Positions 1-11,011 of a stretch of 60,702 bases of DNA are shown one piece after another. The notes below the pieces were generated by a model. That model saw only the letters and a list, made by a program, of their open reading frames with translations. It searched no databases and had not been told where the DNA came from. The stretch covers positions 1-60,702 of the forward strand of contig NZ_JAAVSY010000015.1 in NCBI RefSeq assembly GCF_012102745.1, in the 5' to 3' direction. A program made the position numbers and the translations under genes. Numbering within the stretch: the first letter of the stretch is position 1; each line of letters starts with the position of its first letter. Source of the DNA: Haematospirillum sp. H4485 (GTDB taxonomy: Bacteria > Pseudomonadota > Alphaproteobacteria > Rhodospirillales > Rhodospirillaceae).

Positions 1-114
1 AACGCCTTCTGTCGCATCAAGGACTTCCGCCGCGTCGCAACCCGCTATGACAAACTCGACAGAAACTTCCTCTCCGACGTCGCTCTCGCAACCCTCCTCG
101 CATTCTGGATATGA
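1..114 (+). pseudogene. IS5-type transposase, 3' end only (runs off left edge)
   Basis: The first 37 codons read NAFCRIKDFRRVATRYDKL and onward to a TGA at 112-114. This is the typical C-terminal end of IS5-family DDE transposases (the F-C-R-I/L-K-D-x-R-R-x-A-T-R-Y-D motif followed by N-F-L). Only the C-terminal tail is visible, so I cannot say whether the element is intact outside the window. No clear terminal inverted repeat could be fixed in 115-205, which holds no other gene that I can support. Confidence 0.75.
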
Positions 115-205
115 GTAAGGCTGGAGCATAATTGATTTATTGGAGGTGCGGAGAGACCTCATTGCATGGCTTGCAACGAGGCATCCCCGTTGTTATTTGG
201 TCTCT

Positions 206-1030
206 TCAGAACTTCAATTCGACATCCTGATTTTGTCCCATGTCCAGCATGTCTTCCAGTTTTGGTTTTTTGGCTTGTTGGCGTTCCATCTGGTCCTGGA
301 TGGTTGCGGCGCGTTGCAGGTTGTCGGTTTGTGCAAGACTGGCCAAGTGGTTGTAGATCAGCGGTAATGCGCCAACCTTGCGCAGACTGAGGAATGTCTC
401 GTCTGACAGGTCATCAAGGGCCTCGGCATCAACCTGATACAGGTTCTTCATGTGCAGAGGCTTGTTATTTTTATTGATTGTAAGACTCCAGGGTTTGAGA
501 AGTCCGGCCTTGGCAATGGCGGATAACTTGGCCCGTGTGTTGCCGTGATCGTTTGCAACTGCCGTCAAGAATTCAAGGCGCGTCTTCATGTCGGCCGACA
601 AGCTGCCGTCATTCTCGAACAGCGGGCGTGCCTTGGGATCCTTGGTGGTGTCTGTCAGAAGTGGGCTGTTTTCATCAATGCATAAAACCAACTGGTCCTG
701 TGCGTCCGGGGCGCGCATCAACCGGAAGGGTACGGCGCGCAAGACAGCGGGGATATAGCCGGCCAGCCATCGCCCATCCGGGGCGACAAACCAGTTTTCT
801 CCTGCCGATACGGAATGAATGCTGACCAGTTCAAACTCTTGTTGGTCCTCAGGCGCATCCTTGGCTGAGACTTGCATGATGGCCACAGGAAAAAAGGCGG
901 CGCAGCGGTGTGCCTCGGCGCTGACAATGGTCAGGATCGGGCTGCTGGCCGCAAAGGACCACCCCCTGTTTGTAATCAGTCCCAGGTTTTTGTGGTTCTC
1001 GACGCTAAGCGGGATCAGGGATTGGTGCAT
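206..1030 (-). CDS. SapC-family protein
   Basis: A 274-residue protein matching the SapC family, originally named for S-layer protein secretion in Campylobacter. It is common in Alphaproteobacteria, where its function is essentially unproven. The diagnostic features are an N-terminal H-x-N-L-G segment (HKNLGL) after a short beta strand, a central region containing FELVSIHS and GRWLAGYIPAVLRAVPFRL, and a charged Q-rich C-terminus. No signal peptide or membrane segment is seen, so it is probably cytoplasmic. The ATG at 1028-1030 is the first in-frame start and has only a weak purine tract upstream. It is divergent from the SDR gene at 1200, with about 170 bp between them. The family assignment is good; the role is unknown. 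Confidence 0.8.
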   Translation of the reverse strand: MHQSLIPLSVENHKNLGLITNRGWSFAASSPILTIVSAEAHRCAAFFPVAIMQVSAKDAPEDQQEFELVSIHSVSAGENWFVAPDGRWLAGYIPAVLRAVPFRLMRAPDAQDQLVLCIDENSPLLTDTTKDPKARPLFENDGSLSADMKTRLEFLTAVANDHGNTRAKLSAIAKAGLLKPWSLTINKNNKPLHMKNLYQVDAEALDDLSDETFLSLRKVGALPLIYNHLASLAQTDNLQRAATIQDQMERQQAKKPKLEDMLDMGQNQDVELKF

Positions 1031-1199
1031 GATGGTGATTCCGGCAAATGCAGTGGGTTGATGGTGATGTACCGTATCAACATTCTACACGAGTTATCTG
1101 GCCTCAAAGAACGACAAACTTCATGATCTCCGATAGAGACGTATGGTTACATTCGCGTTACTATAATTGCGCTATTGTGCTGATACAAAATAAGGAAAG

Positions 1200-2162
1200 A
1201 TGCGAGTGGTCCGTCGTGTCGGAGCAAAACGGGTTCTGGTAACCGGAGGAGCCGGATTTCTGGGGGTGCATCTGTGTACACAGTTGTTGCGACAAGGCTG
1301 CGAGGTCTTGTGTGTAGACAGTTTTCTGACCGGGCACCGCCCTGCTATGGATCATCTTCTGGGTGATCCGCATTTCACGGTTATGGACCATGACATTACA
1401 TTGCCTCTGTCTGTTGATGTCGACGAGGTCTACAATCTTGCTTGCCCTGCTTCGCCTGTTCATTACCAGCGCGATCCTGTGCGCACGATCAGGACCTGTG
1501 TTCTGGGGGCAATGAATATGCTGGAGTTGGCACGCCAGTCTGGTGCCCGTATTTTTCAGGCATCAACATCTGAAGTCTATGGTGATCCCCGGCAGCATCC
1601 CCAGGATGAAACATATTGGGGGAATGTCAACCCAACTGGCGTCCGGTCTTGCTATGATGAGGGAAAGCGGTGTGCGGAGACCTTATTCTTTGACTACTTT
1701 CGTCAGTACAACCTTCCCATAAAGGTAGGACGCATTTTCAATACCTATGGTCCGGGTATGTGTCCGGATGATGGTCGGGTTGTGTCTAATTTTATTGTTC
1801 AGGCCTTGCGGGGAGATGATCTGACGCTGTTTGGTGATGGATCGCAAACCCGCAGCTTTTGTTATGTCTCGGATATGACAACGGCTTTGGTGCGGATGAT
1901 GGAAATGCCGGTGGATGTCACGGGTCCCTTCAATCTGGGTAATCCAGAGGAAATCAGTGTCGCTGAACTGGCAGAGCGGGTCCTGCAGCTTACCGGTTCC
2001 TGTTCGCGTCTGGTTTTTTGTCCCATGCCCCCCGATGATCCTACCCGTCGTCAGCCTGATATTACGCGGGCCCGAAACATTCTGGGGTGGGAGCCTACGG
2101 TATCTCTTGAGGATGGGTTGCGGGAGACCATAGACTGGTTCCGTCACTCTCTGGATGTATAA
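1200..2162 (+). CDS. UDP-glucuronate decarboxylase-like extended SDR
   Basis: A 320-residue extended short-chain dehydrogenase/reductase. The Rossmann motif ([12 protein letters not shown]) is at the N-terminus, the catalytic YDEGK (Y-x3-K) lies near residues 150-154, and the segment [10 protein letters not shown] follows. This combination is typical of UDP-xylose synthase/UDP-glucuronate decarboxylases, which convert UDP-GlcA to UDP-xylose with bound NAD+. Other nucleotide-sugar epimerases are less likely but possible. An AAGGAAAG ribosome site lies just before the ATG. It is monocistronic: the next gene starts 55 bp later and belongs to another pathway. Its product may feed surface polysaccharide synthesis together with rfbA and wecB in this window, but that link is inference. 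Confidence 0.85.
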   Translation: MRVVRRVGAKRVLVTGGAGFLGVHLCTQLLRQGCEVLCVDSFLTGHRPAMDHLLGDPHFTVMDHDITLPLSVDVDEVYNLACPASPVHYQRDPVRTIRTCVLGAMNMLELARQSGARIFQASTSEVYGDPRQHPQDETYWGNVNPTGVRSCYDEGKRCAETLFFDYFRQYNLPIKVGRIFNTYGPGMCPDDGRVVSNFIVQALRGDDLTLFGDGSQTRSFCYVSDMTTALVRMMEMPVDVTGPFNLGNPEEISVAELAERVLQLTGSCSRLVFCPMPPDDPTRRQPDITRARNILGWEPTVSLEDGLRETIDWFRHSLDV

Positions 2163-2217
2163 ACCAATCTTGGTGCCCCGGATGGGCCAGTGTTTGTTCC
2201 GGTAGACGAGAAAGCTC

Positions 2218-3702
2218 ATGGCGATTTCAGCTCTTCATAATCCAGACTTGTTTCGCCATGAAGGCTTTGTTGGTGGGGTCTGGAAGCCTTCGGTCAGTGG
2301 TCGTGTGTTTCCTGTCGTTGATCCAGCAGATCAGTCTGTTCTGGTTGAGGTCGCGGATATGGGGGGCCAGGATGCGCTTGACGCCATCACCGCCGCCCAT
2401 AATGCGCAGGAGGCATGGAAGCAGCGCCCGGCTGCCGAGCGTGCTGACGTGTTGCGGGCATGGTTTGAACTGATCACTTGTGCTCGCGACGATTTGGCCT
2501 TGTTGATGACGGCAGAGCAGGGAAAGCCTTTGGCCGAGGCGCGGGGTGAGGTGACCTATGCTGCCAGTTTTGTCCAATGGTTTGCAGAGGAAGCGCGCCG
2601 GGCCTACGGTGATGTTATCCCCTCCCCGTTGCGTGATCGGCGCCTTCTTGTCTTGAAGGAACCGGTTGGTGTTGTGGCCGCCATTACACCGTGGAATTTT
2701 CCGGCTGCGATGATAACCCGCAAATGTGCGCCGGCCTTGGCAGCCGGATGTTCTGTGGTGATAAAGCCTGCCGGTGAGACACCCCTGTCAGCACTGGCGT
2801 TAGCTGTGTTGGCTGAGCAGGCTGGCTTCCCCCCCGGCGTCCTGAATGTTCTCCCCTCTTCGCGTAGTGCCGAGATCGGGGCCGTCCTGACCCGCGATCC
2901 TCGCGTGCGGAAGCTGTCTTTTACGGGATCGACCAGGGTTGGAAAGATCCTCATGCAGCAGTGTGCGGAGACAGTGAAGAAGGTATCGCTGGAGCTGGGT
3001 GGAAATGCTCCGTTCATCGTGTTTGATGATGCGGATCTGGATGCTGCTATGGCGGGTGCCTTGGCATCAAAGTATCGCAATACAGGCCAGACCTGTGTGT
3101 GTGCAAACCGCTTCCTGATCCAGGAAGGGATCTATCCAGCTTTCGCGGACTGCTTTGCAAAGGCTGTTGCGGGTTTGCGTGTCGGCCCGGGTGCGGCAGA
3201 GGGAGTATCCTAGGGGCCTCTGATTACGATGGAAGCCTTGCAGAAAGTTGAAGGCTTGGTCAATGAAGCCAAGGCTCAAGGGGCCCGCGTTCTGGTTGGT
3301 GGTGCGCGCCATGCCTTGGGAGGGACATTTTTCGAGCCTACCGTTCTGGGTGATGTCCAGCCTTCCATGCGTGCTGTATCCGAGGAAATTTTCGGGCCTG
3401 TTGCCCCTCTGATCCGGTTCCGGGACGAGGTGGAGGCCATTCGCATGGCCAATGATACGCCCTTTGGGCTTGCAGCCTATTTTTATACTCGCGATATCGG
3501 GCGCATCTGGCGTGTGTCCGAAGCTCTGGAGTACGGTATCATTGGTATCAACGAGGGGATTGTCTCGACCGAAGTCGCACCGTTTGGCGGCATGAAAGAG
3601 TCTGGTATCGGGCGTGAGGGGTCGCGTTATGGTCTGGATGAATTCATGGAGGTCAAGTACCTCTGCCTTGGCGGCTTACAGGGCCAGGGAGACCTGCCAT
3701 GA
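2218..3702 (+). pseudogene. gabD: Succinate-semialdehyde dehydrogenase (GabD-like) with in-frame TAG
   Basis: Read through one stop, the frame encodes a full-length aldehyde dehydrogenase of about 494 residues. It has the EPVGVVAAITPWNFP substrate/NAD region, the FTGSTRVGK cofactor motif, the catalytic Glu in LELGGNAPF, and the catalytic Cys in NTGQTCVCANR. Codon 332 (3211-3213) is TAG, between GVS and GPLI, where the family normally has a Gln (T-Q-G-P-L-I). A single CAG to TAG change would explain it. The second part continues in the same frame (3214-3702) and keeps the FGPVAP and FGGMKESGIGREG motifs. The catalytic residues lie before the stop and the C-terminal oligomerisation part after it, so the truncated product is probably inactive. 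The TGA overlaps the ATG of the aminotransferase (ATGA). Alternatives are a sequencing error or low-level readthrough. Confidence 0.85.
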
Positions 3703-5075
3703 TTTCGAATACCTTGCGTGATGCGGATCTGCGTCACGTTCTGCACCCCTATACCAATCTGGTTGCACATGAAAAGAAGGGTCCCTTTGTCATTGTCCGT
3801 GGCGAGGGTGTCCGCGTGTTTGACGAGGCGGGGAAGGAATATATTGAGGGAATGTCGGGGTTATGGTGCGCCTCCTTGGGTTTTACCCAGCCCCGGCTTC
3901 GTGATGCAGCCATGCGCCAGATGGATACCCTGCCCTTCTTCCATCAGTTTGCATCCAAGTCCCATCCCCCCGGTATCCGTCTTGCTGAACGCCTGGTTGC
4001 CATGGCTCCGGTGCCGATGGCGCGGGTTTTCTTTGCCAATTCTGGCTCCGAGGCCAACGATACGGTTGTCAAGATTGTTCGCTACATCAACCATGTCATG
4101 GGACGTCCGCACAAGAAGAAGATTATATCCCGTCATCGTGCCTATCATGGTGTGACACTGGCATCCGCCAGTCTGACCGGCCTGCCCGCCAATCACCGGG
4201 CTTTTGATCTGCCTATGCCCGGTGTTTTGCATGTCACGTGCCCGCACTTTTACCGCGAGGCCTCCCCTGACGAGGATGAAGGCCGGTTTGTCGAGCGGCT
4301 GGCGATGGAGCTGGAGCAGATGATCCAGTCTGAAGGGCCGGATACCATTGCGGCCTTCTTTGCCGAGCCTGTGATGGGTGCTGGCGGCGTTATTATTCCG
4401 CCGGCTGGATACTTCCCCAGAATCCAGGCTATTCTCGACAAGTACGATATTTTGCTGGTTGCTGACGAGGTTATCTGTGGTTTTGGCCGTACCGGGAACC
4501 CGTGGGGCAGCCAAACTTTTGATCTGAAGCCCGACATCATCACATCGGCCAAGGCGCTGTCGGCGGCGTGGATGCCTATAGCGGCCGTCATGGTCAGCCA
4601 GAAAGTTTGGGAGCCCCTGCAACGCGGTGCCGGAGAGATTGGTACCTTTGGCCACGGCTTCACATATTCGGGGCACCCCGTTGCAGCAGCCGTTGCGCTT
4701 GAAGCACTGGATATCTATGAGCAGGACGGTATCTTTGAGCGTGTTGGCTCTCTTTCAGGCCGTTTTCTTGCCCATCTGCACGCCTTCTCGGATCATCCCC
4801 TGATTGGTCACGTCCGGGGTGTTGGTTTGATTGGTGCCCTTGAACTGGCTGCGGACAAGGAAACCCGCACACCTTTCGACCCTGCCCGGGCGATGGCTGC
4901 CTCTCTGGTTGATGCGTGTCAGGAGGAAGGGTTGATCCTGCGCGCTTTGGCGGGCGATATCGTTGCGTTTTGTCCGCCGCTGGTTATATCCCCGGATGAC
5001 CTGGATGTGATGTTTGAGCGGTTCCGGCGGGCTCTGGAGCGCTGGACCTTGCAGATCCATCCATCGCCTTTCTGA
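3699..5075 (+). CDS. Class III omega-aminotransferase (GABA/putrescine/beta-alanine type)
   Basis: A 458-residue PLP-dependent class III aminotransferase. Visible signatures are the N-terminal [12 protein letters not shown] motif, [14 protein letters not shown] for phosphate binding, the [11 protein letters not shown] Asp region, and [12 protein letters not shown], with the PLP lysine at residue 285. The sequence resembles omega-amino acid:pyruvate and GABA:pyruvate transaminases. With the adjacent gabD this would convert GABA to succinate semialdehyde and then succinate, but the exact substrate cannot be fixed from sequence. The ATG overlaps the gabD stop by 4 nt, suggesting translational coupling, so a premature stop in gabD could lower its expression. 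Its 3' end overlaps betA on the other strand by 92 bp. Confidence 0.88.
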   Translation: MISNTLRDADLRHVLHPYTNLVAHEKKGPFVIVRGEGVRVFDEAGKEYIEGMSGLWCASLGFTQPRLRDAAMRQMDTLPFFHQFASKSHPPGIRLAERLVAMAPVPMARVFFANSGSEANDTVVKIVRYINHVMGRPHKKKIISRHRAYHGVTLASASLTGLPANHRAFDLPMPGVLHVTCPHFYREASPDEDEGRFVERLAMELEQMIQSEGPDTIAAFFAEPVMGAGGVIIPPAGYFPRIQAILDKYDILLVADEVICGFGRTGNPWGSQTFDLKPDIITSAKALSAAWMPIAAVMVSQKVWEPLQRGAGEIGTFGHGFTYSGHPVAAAVALEALDIYEQDGIFERVGSLSGRFLAHLHAFSDHPLIGHVRGVGLIGALELAADKETRTPFDPARAMAASLVDACQEEGLILRALAGDIVAFCPPLVISPDDLDVMFERFRRALERWTLQIHPSPF

Positions 5076-6729
5076 GTTCGGGACAGGTGTGGAATGTGGC
5101 CTTGCTTGCGGGCAAAGCTGTTTTCCCCCGCATACTGTCGGCGATCTTTTCCGCCATCATGATGGTGGTTGCGTTCAGGTTACCGGTGATGATCTGTGGC
5201 ATGATCGATGCGTCGACAACCCGCAGGCCCTGCAAACCATGCACCCTGCCCTGCCCATCCACCACTGCGAGATCATCATTGCCCATACGGCAGGTCCCAC
5301 ACGGGTGATAGGCGGTTTCAGCATTTCTGCGCACGAAATCATCCATGGAGCGGTCGTTGTCAACGCCGGGTCCGGGGCTTATCTCTTCGCCCCGGCAGAA
5401 ATCCAGTGCCGACTGGCTCATGATATGGCGGGTGATCCGTATAGCATCACGGAATTCCTCCCAATCCTGTCTTGAACTCATGTAGTGGAAAACAATTCCG
5501 GGCGGGGCGGCCGGATCCTTGGACGTAATGTATACCCTGCCCCGGCTGGGAGAGCGCATGGAGCCGACATGGGCCTGAAATCCGTGTGCCTTGAATGCAC
5601 TGCGGCCATCATAGCGGATGGCCAAGGGCAGAAAGTGGTACTGTATGTTTGGCCACAGGAACCTGGTGCTGGAGCGTATGAAACCCCCGGCTTCAAAGTG
5701 GTTGCTGGCACCGATCCCGTCCCCCATGAAAAGCCAGCGTGCACCGATGCCCGGCCAGTTACGCCATTGCAGGGCCGGGTACAGCGAAATGGGTCGGGTG
5801 CAGCTGTATTGCATGTATATCTCAAGATGATCCTGAAGATTTTCCCCTACGCCGGGAAGGTCCTCCACAACCGGAATGCCGATGGAATCAAGCAGGGAAG
5901 AGGAGCCAACACCTGATCGCTGCAGGATTTGGGGGGATCCAATAGCGCCGGCACATACAACCGTCTCACGCCGTGCCCTTATGGTAACAGGTGTGGGGTT
6001 CGTCTTGTGTAGCAGCTGAATGCCCATCGCCCGTTGACCGGAAAACAGGATACGGTCGACCAGTGTTCCGGTCATGATGTGGAGGTTCCTGCGGTGGCGT
6101 GCCTGGTCCAGCCAGCCCCGGGATGTGCTGCAGCGTCGGCCATGAGCCGTTACGGTCCGGTCCATTGGGCCGAAGCCTTCCTGCTGATATCCGTTCAGAT
6201 CATCTGTTCGTGGATATCCTGCCTGTACAGCAGCTTCTACCATGGCGGCGAACAGGGGATTGTTGTCAGGCTTGGGCGTGGTGACATGCAGGGGGCCTGC
6301 GTCACCGTGGTAGTCATTGGCACCTGTATCGCGGGTCTCGGACTTGCGGAAATACGGCAGGCAGTGTTGGTATGACCAGTCAGCCAGACCCGGCTGGCTG
6401 GCCCAGGTATTGAAATCCATGGGGTTGCCCCGGATATAGCACATGCCATTGATCAGGGATGATCCCCCCAGACCCTTGCCGCGACTGCAATCCATGCGGC
6501 GGCCCTCCATGTATGGTTCCGGGTCGGTTCTATAGCCCCAGTTGTAGCGGTCTCCCTGCAAGGGCCAGGCCAGTGCTGCCGGCATCTGGGTCCGGATATC
6601 CATGCGCCAGTCTGGTCCTCCTGCCTCAACCAAAAGAACCTGACGGTTGCTGTCCTCGCTGAGGCGGGCTGCCAGTACGGCACCGGCGGAACCAGCGCCA
6701 ATAATGATGTCGTCAACCTCGTCGAGCAT
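4984..6729 (-). CDS. betA: Choline dehydrogenase (GMC oxidoreductase)
   Basis: A 581-residue FAD-dependent GMC oxidoreductase that oxidises choline to betaine aldehyde at the membrane. It has the N-terminal dinucleotide motif [21 protein letters not shown] signature 1 around [18 protein letters not shown], signature 2 [15 protein letters not shown], and a C-terminal active-site block [10 protein letters not shown] followed by [18 protein letters not shown]. The ATG at 6727-6729 precedes the FAD motif directly. It lies downstream of betB on the same strand (30 bp gap). The last roughly 45 residues beyond the conserved core are P/S/A/H-rich. About 30 of these codons are antisense to the end of the aminotransferase gene, so the tail looks like a stop-loss extension. 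Confidence 0.92.
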   Translation of the reverse strand: MLDEVDDIIIGAGSAGAVLAARLSEDSNRQVLLVEAGGPDWRMDIRTQMPAALAWPLQGDRYNWGYRTDPEPYMEGRRMDCSRGKGLGGSSLINGMCYIRGNPMDFNTWASQPGLADWSYQHCLPYFRKSETRDTGANDYHGDAGPLHVTTPKPDNNPLFAAMVEAAVQAGYPRTDDLNGYQQEGFGPMDRTVTAHGRRCSTSRGWLDQARHRRNLHIMTGTLVDRILFSGQRAMGIQLLHKTNPTPVTIRARRETVVCAGAIGSPQILQRSGVGSSSLLDSIGIPVVEDLPGVGENLQDHLEIYMQYSCTRPISLYPALQWRNWPGIGARWLFMGDGIGASNHFEAGGFIRSSTRFLWPNIQYHFLPLAIRYDGRSAFKAHGFQAHVGSMRSPSRGRVYITSKDPAAPPGIVFHYMSSRQDWEEFRDAIRITRHIMSQSALDFCRGEEISPGPGVDNDRSMDDFVRRNAETAYHPCGTCRMGNDDLAVVDGQGRVHGLQGLRVVDASIMPQIITGNLNATTIMMAEKIADSMRGKTALPASKATFHTCPELRKAMDGSARSSAPEPAGTAQTSHPGHPGI

Positions 6730-6759
6730 GAGCCCCCTTCCCCGTATGATTACCGTGCT

Positions 6760-8262
6760 TCAGAAAGCCGGGTTGAAGCGCCCCATCTCAACCTGAATCG
6801 ATTTGACACGTGTGTGTCGCAACAGTGTCTCCAGTCCATTTTCGGAACCAATGCCGGATTGATGAAAACCACCTACGGGCATAGCCGCCGGGGACTCTCC
6901 CCATGTATTGATCCAGCAAATCCCGGCTTCCAGAGCATGGGTCATGCGGTGAGCACGCGTAAGATCTGGTGTTACGACACCGGCAGCAAGACCATAGGGT
7001 GTTGCATTCGCACGACCTATCACCTCTTCTTCGGTGTCGTAGGTCAGGATGCTCATGACCGGGCCAAAGATTTCCTCTTGGGCTATGGTCATTGTATCTT
7101 CAACATTCGTGAAAACGGTTGGCTCGACAAAAAAGCCACGGTCGAAGGGAGGGGTCGTCATACGGTTGCCTCCACATAGAAGCTGCGCCCCCTCTTCTTG
7201 CCCCTTGTTGATCAACCCCAGAACTTTTTCCATGTGCTCCAAGCTGATCAGGGAGCCAAAGTTTACGTCCGGTGCCAGTGGGTGGCCGGGGCGTATGGAG
7301 CGGATACGATCCAGGATTCGGTATTCGATTTCTTGCTTCAGACAGCGAGGGACAAACACACGGGTTCCGTTTGTGCAGACTTGCCCGCTGCTGAAGAAAT
7401 TTGCAGTCACAGCAATGGCGGCGGCCAGATCAGGGTCTGCATCGCCAGCAACAATCAGGGGCGATTTGCCGCCCAGTTCCATGGTGATGTCTTTCAGGGT
7501 TGCGGCAGCCGCAGCCATAACGGTTCGTCCGGTTCTGGTTCCACCCGTAAAGGATACCTTGGCAACGGCAGGATGTCTTACCAGCCATTGCCCTACATCC
7601 GGTCCAGTACCGTTCACGACATTGAAGACACCATCGGGGAGGCCGGCTTCGGTATAGACAGAGGCAAGCTGAAGGGTACCAAGCGGTGTCAGCTCGCTGG
7701 GCTTGAAGACCATGGCATTGCCTGCAGCCAAGGCTGGGGCAGACTTCCATACAGCAATCTGCAAAGGGTAATTCCACGCACCAACGCCGGCAACAACGCC
7801 CAAGGGTTCCCGTCGTGTATAAACAAAACTGTCCCGCCGCAGGGGGATTTGGGAACCTTCCAAGGCGGGTATCAGCCCGGCATAGTATTCCAGAACCTCA
7901 GCACCGCTTGCAATGTCAACCGTGCGTGTTTCTGAGAGGGGGCGTCCTGTATCAAGTGACTCGATCAAAGCCAGATCATTGTTTCGGTCACGCAGGATGC
8001 TGGCTGCACGCATCAGGACACGGGTCCGTTCCGCTGCACTTTTTTCAGCCCATACCTTTTGCCCTTCTACGGCGGATTGTACAGCTCGGTCCACGTCAGG
8101 GCGGTCAGCGCAATGAACAGCAGCGAGCTGTTCGCCATCAGCAGGGCATATCGTGATGATCCGTTGTCCGGATCCCTCTGTGCCGTTGCGTCCGTTGATA
8201 TAGAGGCCGTGTTCTCCGAAGCGGAAAGCAGACGGCGTGTTGTGGCGTTTAACGGCAGTCAT
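6760..8262 (-). CDS. betB: Betaine-aldehyde dehydrogenase
   Basis: A 500-residue NAD(P)-dependent aldehyde dehydrogenase, the second step of glycine betaine synthesis. Motifs are [28 protein letters not shown], the Glu motif [10 protein letters not shown], the catalytic Cys in [14 protein letters not shown], and [33 protein letters not shown] is characteristic of BetB. I chose the ATG at 8260-8262 ([13 protein letters not shown]) because the reading frame upstream of it encodes a non-conserved stretch that crosses the divergent promoter region. The frame is open to 8373. It sits upstream of betA in the same transcript and is divergent from the BCCT transporter. No betI-type repressor gene is in the window. 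Confidence 0.92.
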   Translation of the reverse strand: MTAVKRHNTPSAFRFGEHGLYINGRNGTEGSGQRIITICPADGEQLAAVHCADRPDVDRAVQSAVEGQKVWAEKSAAERTRVLMRAASILRDRNNDLALIESLDTGRPLSETRTVDIASGAEVLEYYAGLIPALEGSQIPLRRDSFVYTRREPLGVVAGVGAWNYPLQIAVWKSAPALAAGNAMVFKPSELTPLGTLQLASVYTEAGLPDGVFNVVNGTGPDVGQWLVRHPAVAKVSFTGGTRTGRTVMAAAAATLKDITMELGGKSPLIVAGDADPDLAAAIAVTANFFSSGQVCTNGTRVFVPRCLKQEIEYRILDRIRSIRPGHPLAPDVNFGSLISLEHMEKVLGLINKGQEEGAQLLCGGNRMTTPPFDRGFFVEPTVFTNVEDTMTIAQEEIFGPVMSILTYDTEEEVIGRANATPYGLAAGVVTPDLTRAHRMTHALEAGICWINTWGESPAAMPVGGFHQSGIGSENGLETLLRHTRVKSIQVEMGRFNPAF

Positions 8263-8390
8263 CGAGATATCCAGCCAAGGAGGTCCTTGATTATTTACGA
8301 GAACGCAATTAGCGTTGACAACTATAAATCGTAATTCTGTGTGGGTCGTTGTACCTGCCTTCGAGGACAGCAAAAGAGGAAACGGACTTG
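8263..8390. promoter_or_regulatory. betB / BCCT divergent promoter region with nested palindromes
   Basis: A 128-bp spacer between the divergent starts of betB and the transporter. It holds AACGC-AATTA-GCGTT (8302-8316), a perfect inverted repeat, nested inside TTACGA (8295-8300) and TCGTAA (8329-8334). TTGACA at 8315-8320 could be a -35 element for the plus strand and TTGTCA (complement of 8316-8321) for the minus strand. The -10 elements are weak. A shared operator for choline- or osmo-responsive control is inference; I do not match it to a known BetI box. Confidence 0.5.
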
Positions 8391-9956
8391 ATGAGCGGTG
8401 TCTTTCCCGCTGAAGCGCGTCTGACGGCCCGTGTCAATATACCTGTTTTCGCTGGTGCTTCAGTCCTGACAGGTGTTTTTGTTCTCTTCCTCCTGCTGTT
8501 TCCGGAGCGCTCTGGTCTTCTGATGGAAGAGATCCGCCTTTTGGTCTGTAAGACTTTCGGCTGGTATTACATGCTGGTCGCAGCAACGTGTCTTTTCTTT
8601 GTTCTCTGGTTGGCCTGCTCCCGGTTTGGGGGGCTTCGTCTGGGGCGTGACGGAGAAGAACCCGAGTTCGGTTTTTTCTCTTGGTCGGGTATGTTATTTT
8701 CATCCGGAATTGGTGTGTCACTGCTCTACTTTGCCGTTTCCGAACCTGTTGACCATTTCCTTAGACCGCCCGAGGGGATGCCATCAACGCCGCAGGCTGC
8801 GCGACAGGCCATGCAACTGACGTTTCTGCACTGGGGTCTGCATGGCTGGGCCATGTATGCACTGGTTGGTATTGCTGTTGGTTATGGTGTCTGGCGTCAC
8901 CGTTACCCACTGGCCTTGCGCACGGCCCTGATCCCTGTGCTTGGGGAGGCCCGCTCCAACGGCTGGGGTGGTCATTTACTTGATGCTTTTGGTATTCTGG
9001 TCACAATCCCCGGTCTGGTCACCAATCTGATTATTGGCGCGATGTTGGTTGCATCCGGATCTGGTTATCTTTTGGGGATGGATCCTTCCCGGACCATGTT
9101 GACGACCATTGTTCTGCTTATGAGTGGGTGTGCAGCGTTTATTGCTGTGGTTGGCGTACGAAGGGGTATCTCGCGGGTTTCGAATCTTAATGTTGTTCTG
9201 TTTCTTGTCCTGCTTGGACTTGTGCTCCTGCACGGTGATGTTGCCATGATTCTGGGGCGTTTTGTCCAGAATATGGGCGATTATCTGGATGGTCTTCTCC
9301 TCAAGACGTTTGATCTGTATGCCTATGCAGAACCTGTAGAAGGGTACGGGGACGATGGATGGGTTGGCCGTTGGACGGTTTTTTTCTGGGCTTGGTGGAT
9401 GTCGTGGGCTCCTTTTGTTGGCCTGTTTATTGCCCGTATTTCAAGGGGGCGTACGGTTCGTGAGGTTGTGTTGGGGGTACTGTCCATTCCATTGATTTGT
9501 ACATTTGCCTTTCATGCTGTTCTGGGCAACATGGCTTTGGATCTTGTTATGAGTGGGGCTGATGGGCTGGCCTCTGTTGCCCTGAAACAGGCGGATATGT
9601 CCTTGTATGTTTTTCTGCAGCATTACCCTTTCTCAGGCCCCATGATTTTCTTTGCTGTTGTTACATGCTTTGTCCTTTTTCTGACGCCTGCCGAATCAGG
9701 TGCCATCATGTTGGCGGACTTGTCCCGTCTGGGCGGACAAATAGGGCGCGACGCTTCGATGTGGCTTCGTCTGTTCTGGTCTTTGGTCGTAACGTTGGTG
9801 GCCTTGGGGTTGTTGTTTGCCGGTGACTTCGTGGCTATGCAGGCGACGGTTGTTCTGGCAGCCCTGCCGTTTTCGTGTGTACTGTTTCTTTTCCTTGTCG
9901 GGTTGATGCGGTGGATGCAGGACGACCCGGATGGTGTGGCACGGGGGGAATCATGA
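8391..9956 (+). CDS. BCCT-family choline/betaine transporter
   Basis: A 521-residue secondary transporter with about 12 membrane segments. The BCCT signature is clear: [28 protein letters not shown] near residues 333-360, preceded by [20 protein letters not shown], the segment that lines the substrate path in BetP/BetT. The gene is divergent from betB-betA, so choline or a related trimethylammonium compound is the likely cargo. The tail is short, without the long regulatory C-terminal domain of osmosensing BetT/BetP. Start: ATG at 8391 with AAGAGGA 10 nt upstream; an upstream start at 8349 would overlap the promoter region. The stop overlaps the ATG of rfbA (ATGA), an unusual pairing. Confidence 0.9.
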   Translation: MSGVFPAEARLTARVNIPVFAGASVLTGVFVLFLLLFPERSGLLMEEIRLLVCKTFGWYYMLVAATCLFFVLWLACSRFGGLRLGRDGEEPEFGFFSWSGMLFSSGIGVSLLYFAVSEPVDHFLRPPEGMPSTPQAARQAMQLTFLHWGLHGWAMYALVGIAVGYGVWRHRYPLALRTALIPVLGEARSNGWGGHLLDAFGILVTIPGLVTNLIIGAMLVASGSGYLLGMDPSRTMLTTIVLLMSGCAAFIAVVGVRRGISRVSNLNVVLFLVLLGLVLLHGDVAMILGRFVQNMGDYLDGLLLKTFDLYAYAEPVEGYGDDGWVGRWTVFFWAWWMSWAPFVGLFIARISRGRTVREVVLGVLSIPLICTFAFHAVLGNMALDLVMSGADGLASVALKQADMSLYVFLQHYPFSGPMIFFAVVTCFVLFLTPAESGAIMLADLSRLGGQIGRDASMWLRLFWSLVVTLVALGLLFAGDFVAMQATVVLAALPFSCVLFLFLVGLMRWMQDDPDGVARGES

Positions 9957-10837
9957 AGGGGATCATTCTGGCAGGGGGGACCGGATCCAGGCTTTATCCG
10001 GCAACAAAAGCCGTTTCCAAACAGGCATTGCCTGTCTACGACAAGCCGATGATCTATTATTCACTCAGCACATTGATGCTGGCGGGGCTTCGTGAGATCC
10101 TGGTTATCACAACTCCGCGAGACTCAGGGTTGTTCCGTGCTCTTCTGGGCGATGGAAAGAAGTGGGGCATCGCGATAGAGTATGCTGAACAGGAAAAGCC
10201 CGGCGGGCTGGCGCAAGCCTTCTTGATTGGGGCGGATTTTATTGGCGACAGCAATTGCGCCCTGATTCTGGGTGATAACATTTTTCATGGCCATGGACTG
10301 GGTGACATGCTGCGCCGTGCCGTTGACAGAACCTTCAATGGTCTTCACGGGGCAACAGTCTTTGCGTATCACGTTGCAGACCCGTCTCGTTACGGCGTGA
10401 TTACCATGGATGGAGATAGCCAAGCTATTTCAATTGAAGAGAAGCCATCCAAGCCCAAGTCCCACTGGGCTGTCACGGGGCTCTATTTCTATGACAGCCG
10501 GGTGATTGATGTGGCTTCAACGCTCAAGCCAAGCTCTCGTGGTGAGCTTGAGATAACAGATATCAATACGTGGTACCTGCGTGATGGAACCTTGGCTGTT
10601 GAAACCATGGGGAGAGGATACGCGTGGTTCGATACCGGGACTCATGAGAGTCTGCTGGAGGCCAGCTCCTATGTTCATACGATCGATAAACGGCAGGGCT
10701 TCAAGGTTGCCTGTCCGGAAGAAGTTGCATTCCGTATGGGCTATATTGACTCCGCGCAACTCAATCGTCTGGCGCGTGAGCTTGGGGGTAGCAGTTATGG
10801 ACAATATCTTGCGGATATTGTCGCAAAAGGCGCCTGA
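9953..10837 (+). CDS. rfbA: Glucose-1-phosphate thymidylyltransferase
   Basis: A 294-residue nucleotidyltransferase making dTDP-glucose from dTTP and glucose-1-phosphate, the first step of the dTDP-L-rhamnose route. It shows [56 protein letters not shown]-like [11 protein letters not shown], and [10 protein letters not shown]. All are diagnostic for RfbA/RmlA of usual length. The start is the ATG at 9953, overlapping the transporter stop by 4 nt, with a GGGGGGAA ribosome site inside the transporter gene. rfbB, rfbC and rfbD are not in the window, so this copy is separated from the rest of its pathway. 10838-11011 has no gene. Confidence 0.95.
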   Translation: MKGIILAGGTGSRLYPATKAVSKQALPVYDKPMIYYSLSTLMLAGLREILVITTPRDSGLFRALLGDGKKWGIAIEYAEQEKPGGLAQAFLIGADFIGDSNCALILGDNIFHGHGLGDMLRRAVDRTFNGLHGATVFAYHVADPSRYGVITMDGDSQAISIEEKPSKPKSHWAVTGLYFYDSRVIDVASTLKPSSRGELEITDINTWYLRDGTLAVETMGRGYAWFDTGTHESLLEASSYVHTIDKRQGFKVACPEEVAFRMGYIDSAQLNRLARELGGSSYGQYLADIVAKGA

Positions 10838-11011
10838 GTGATCAGGCATTTCAATTGTAAGCACTCTATCTGATCGCGACCAGAAGATGCTTACGTTCTA
10901 TTTTGTCTTGCAATCTTAGACGTTATTAGGCTTCATTTAACTACCTGTGTTAGATTGTGCTCCCGGTGCAAGGCCCAGGAGTTGTATTTGTACTTATGCC
11001 TTTTTTCAGAG

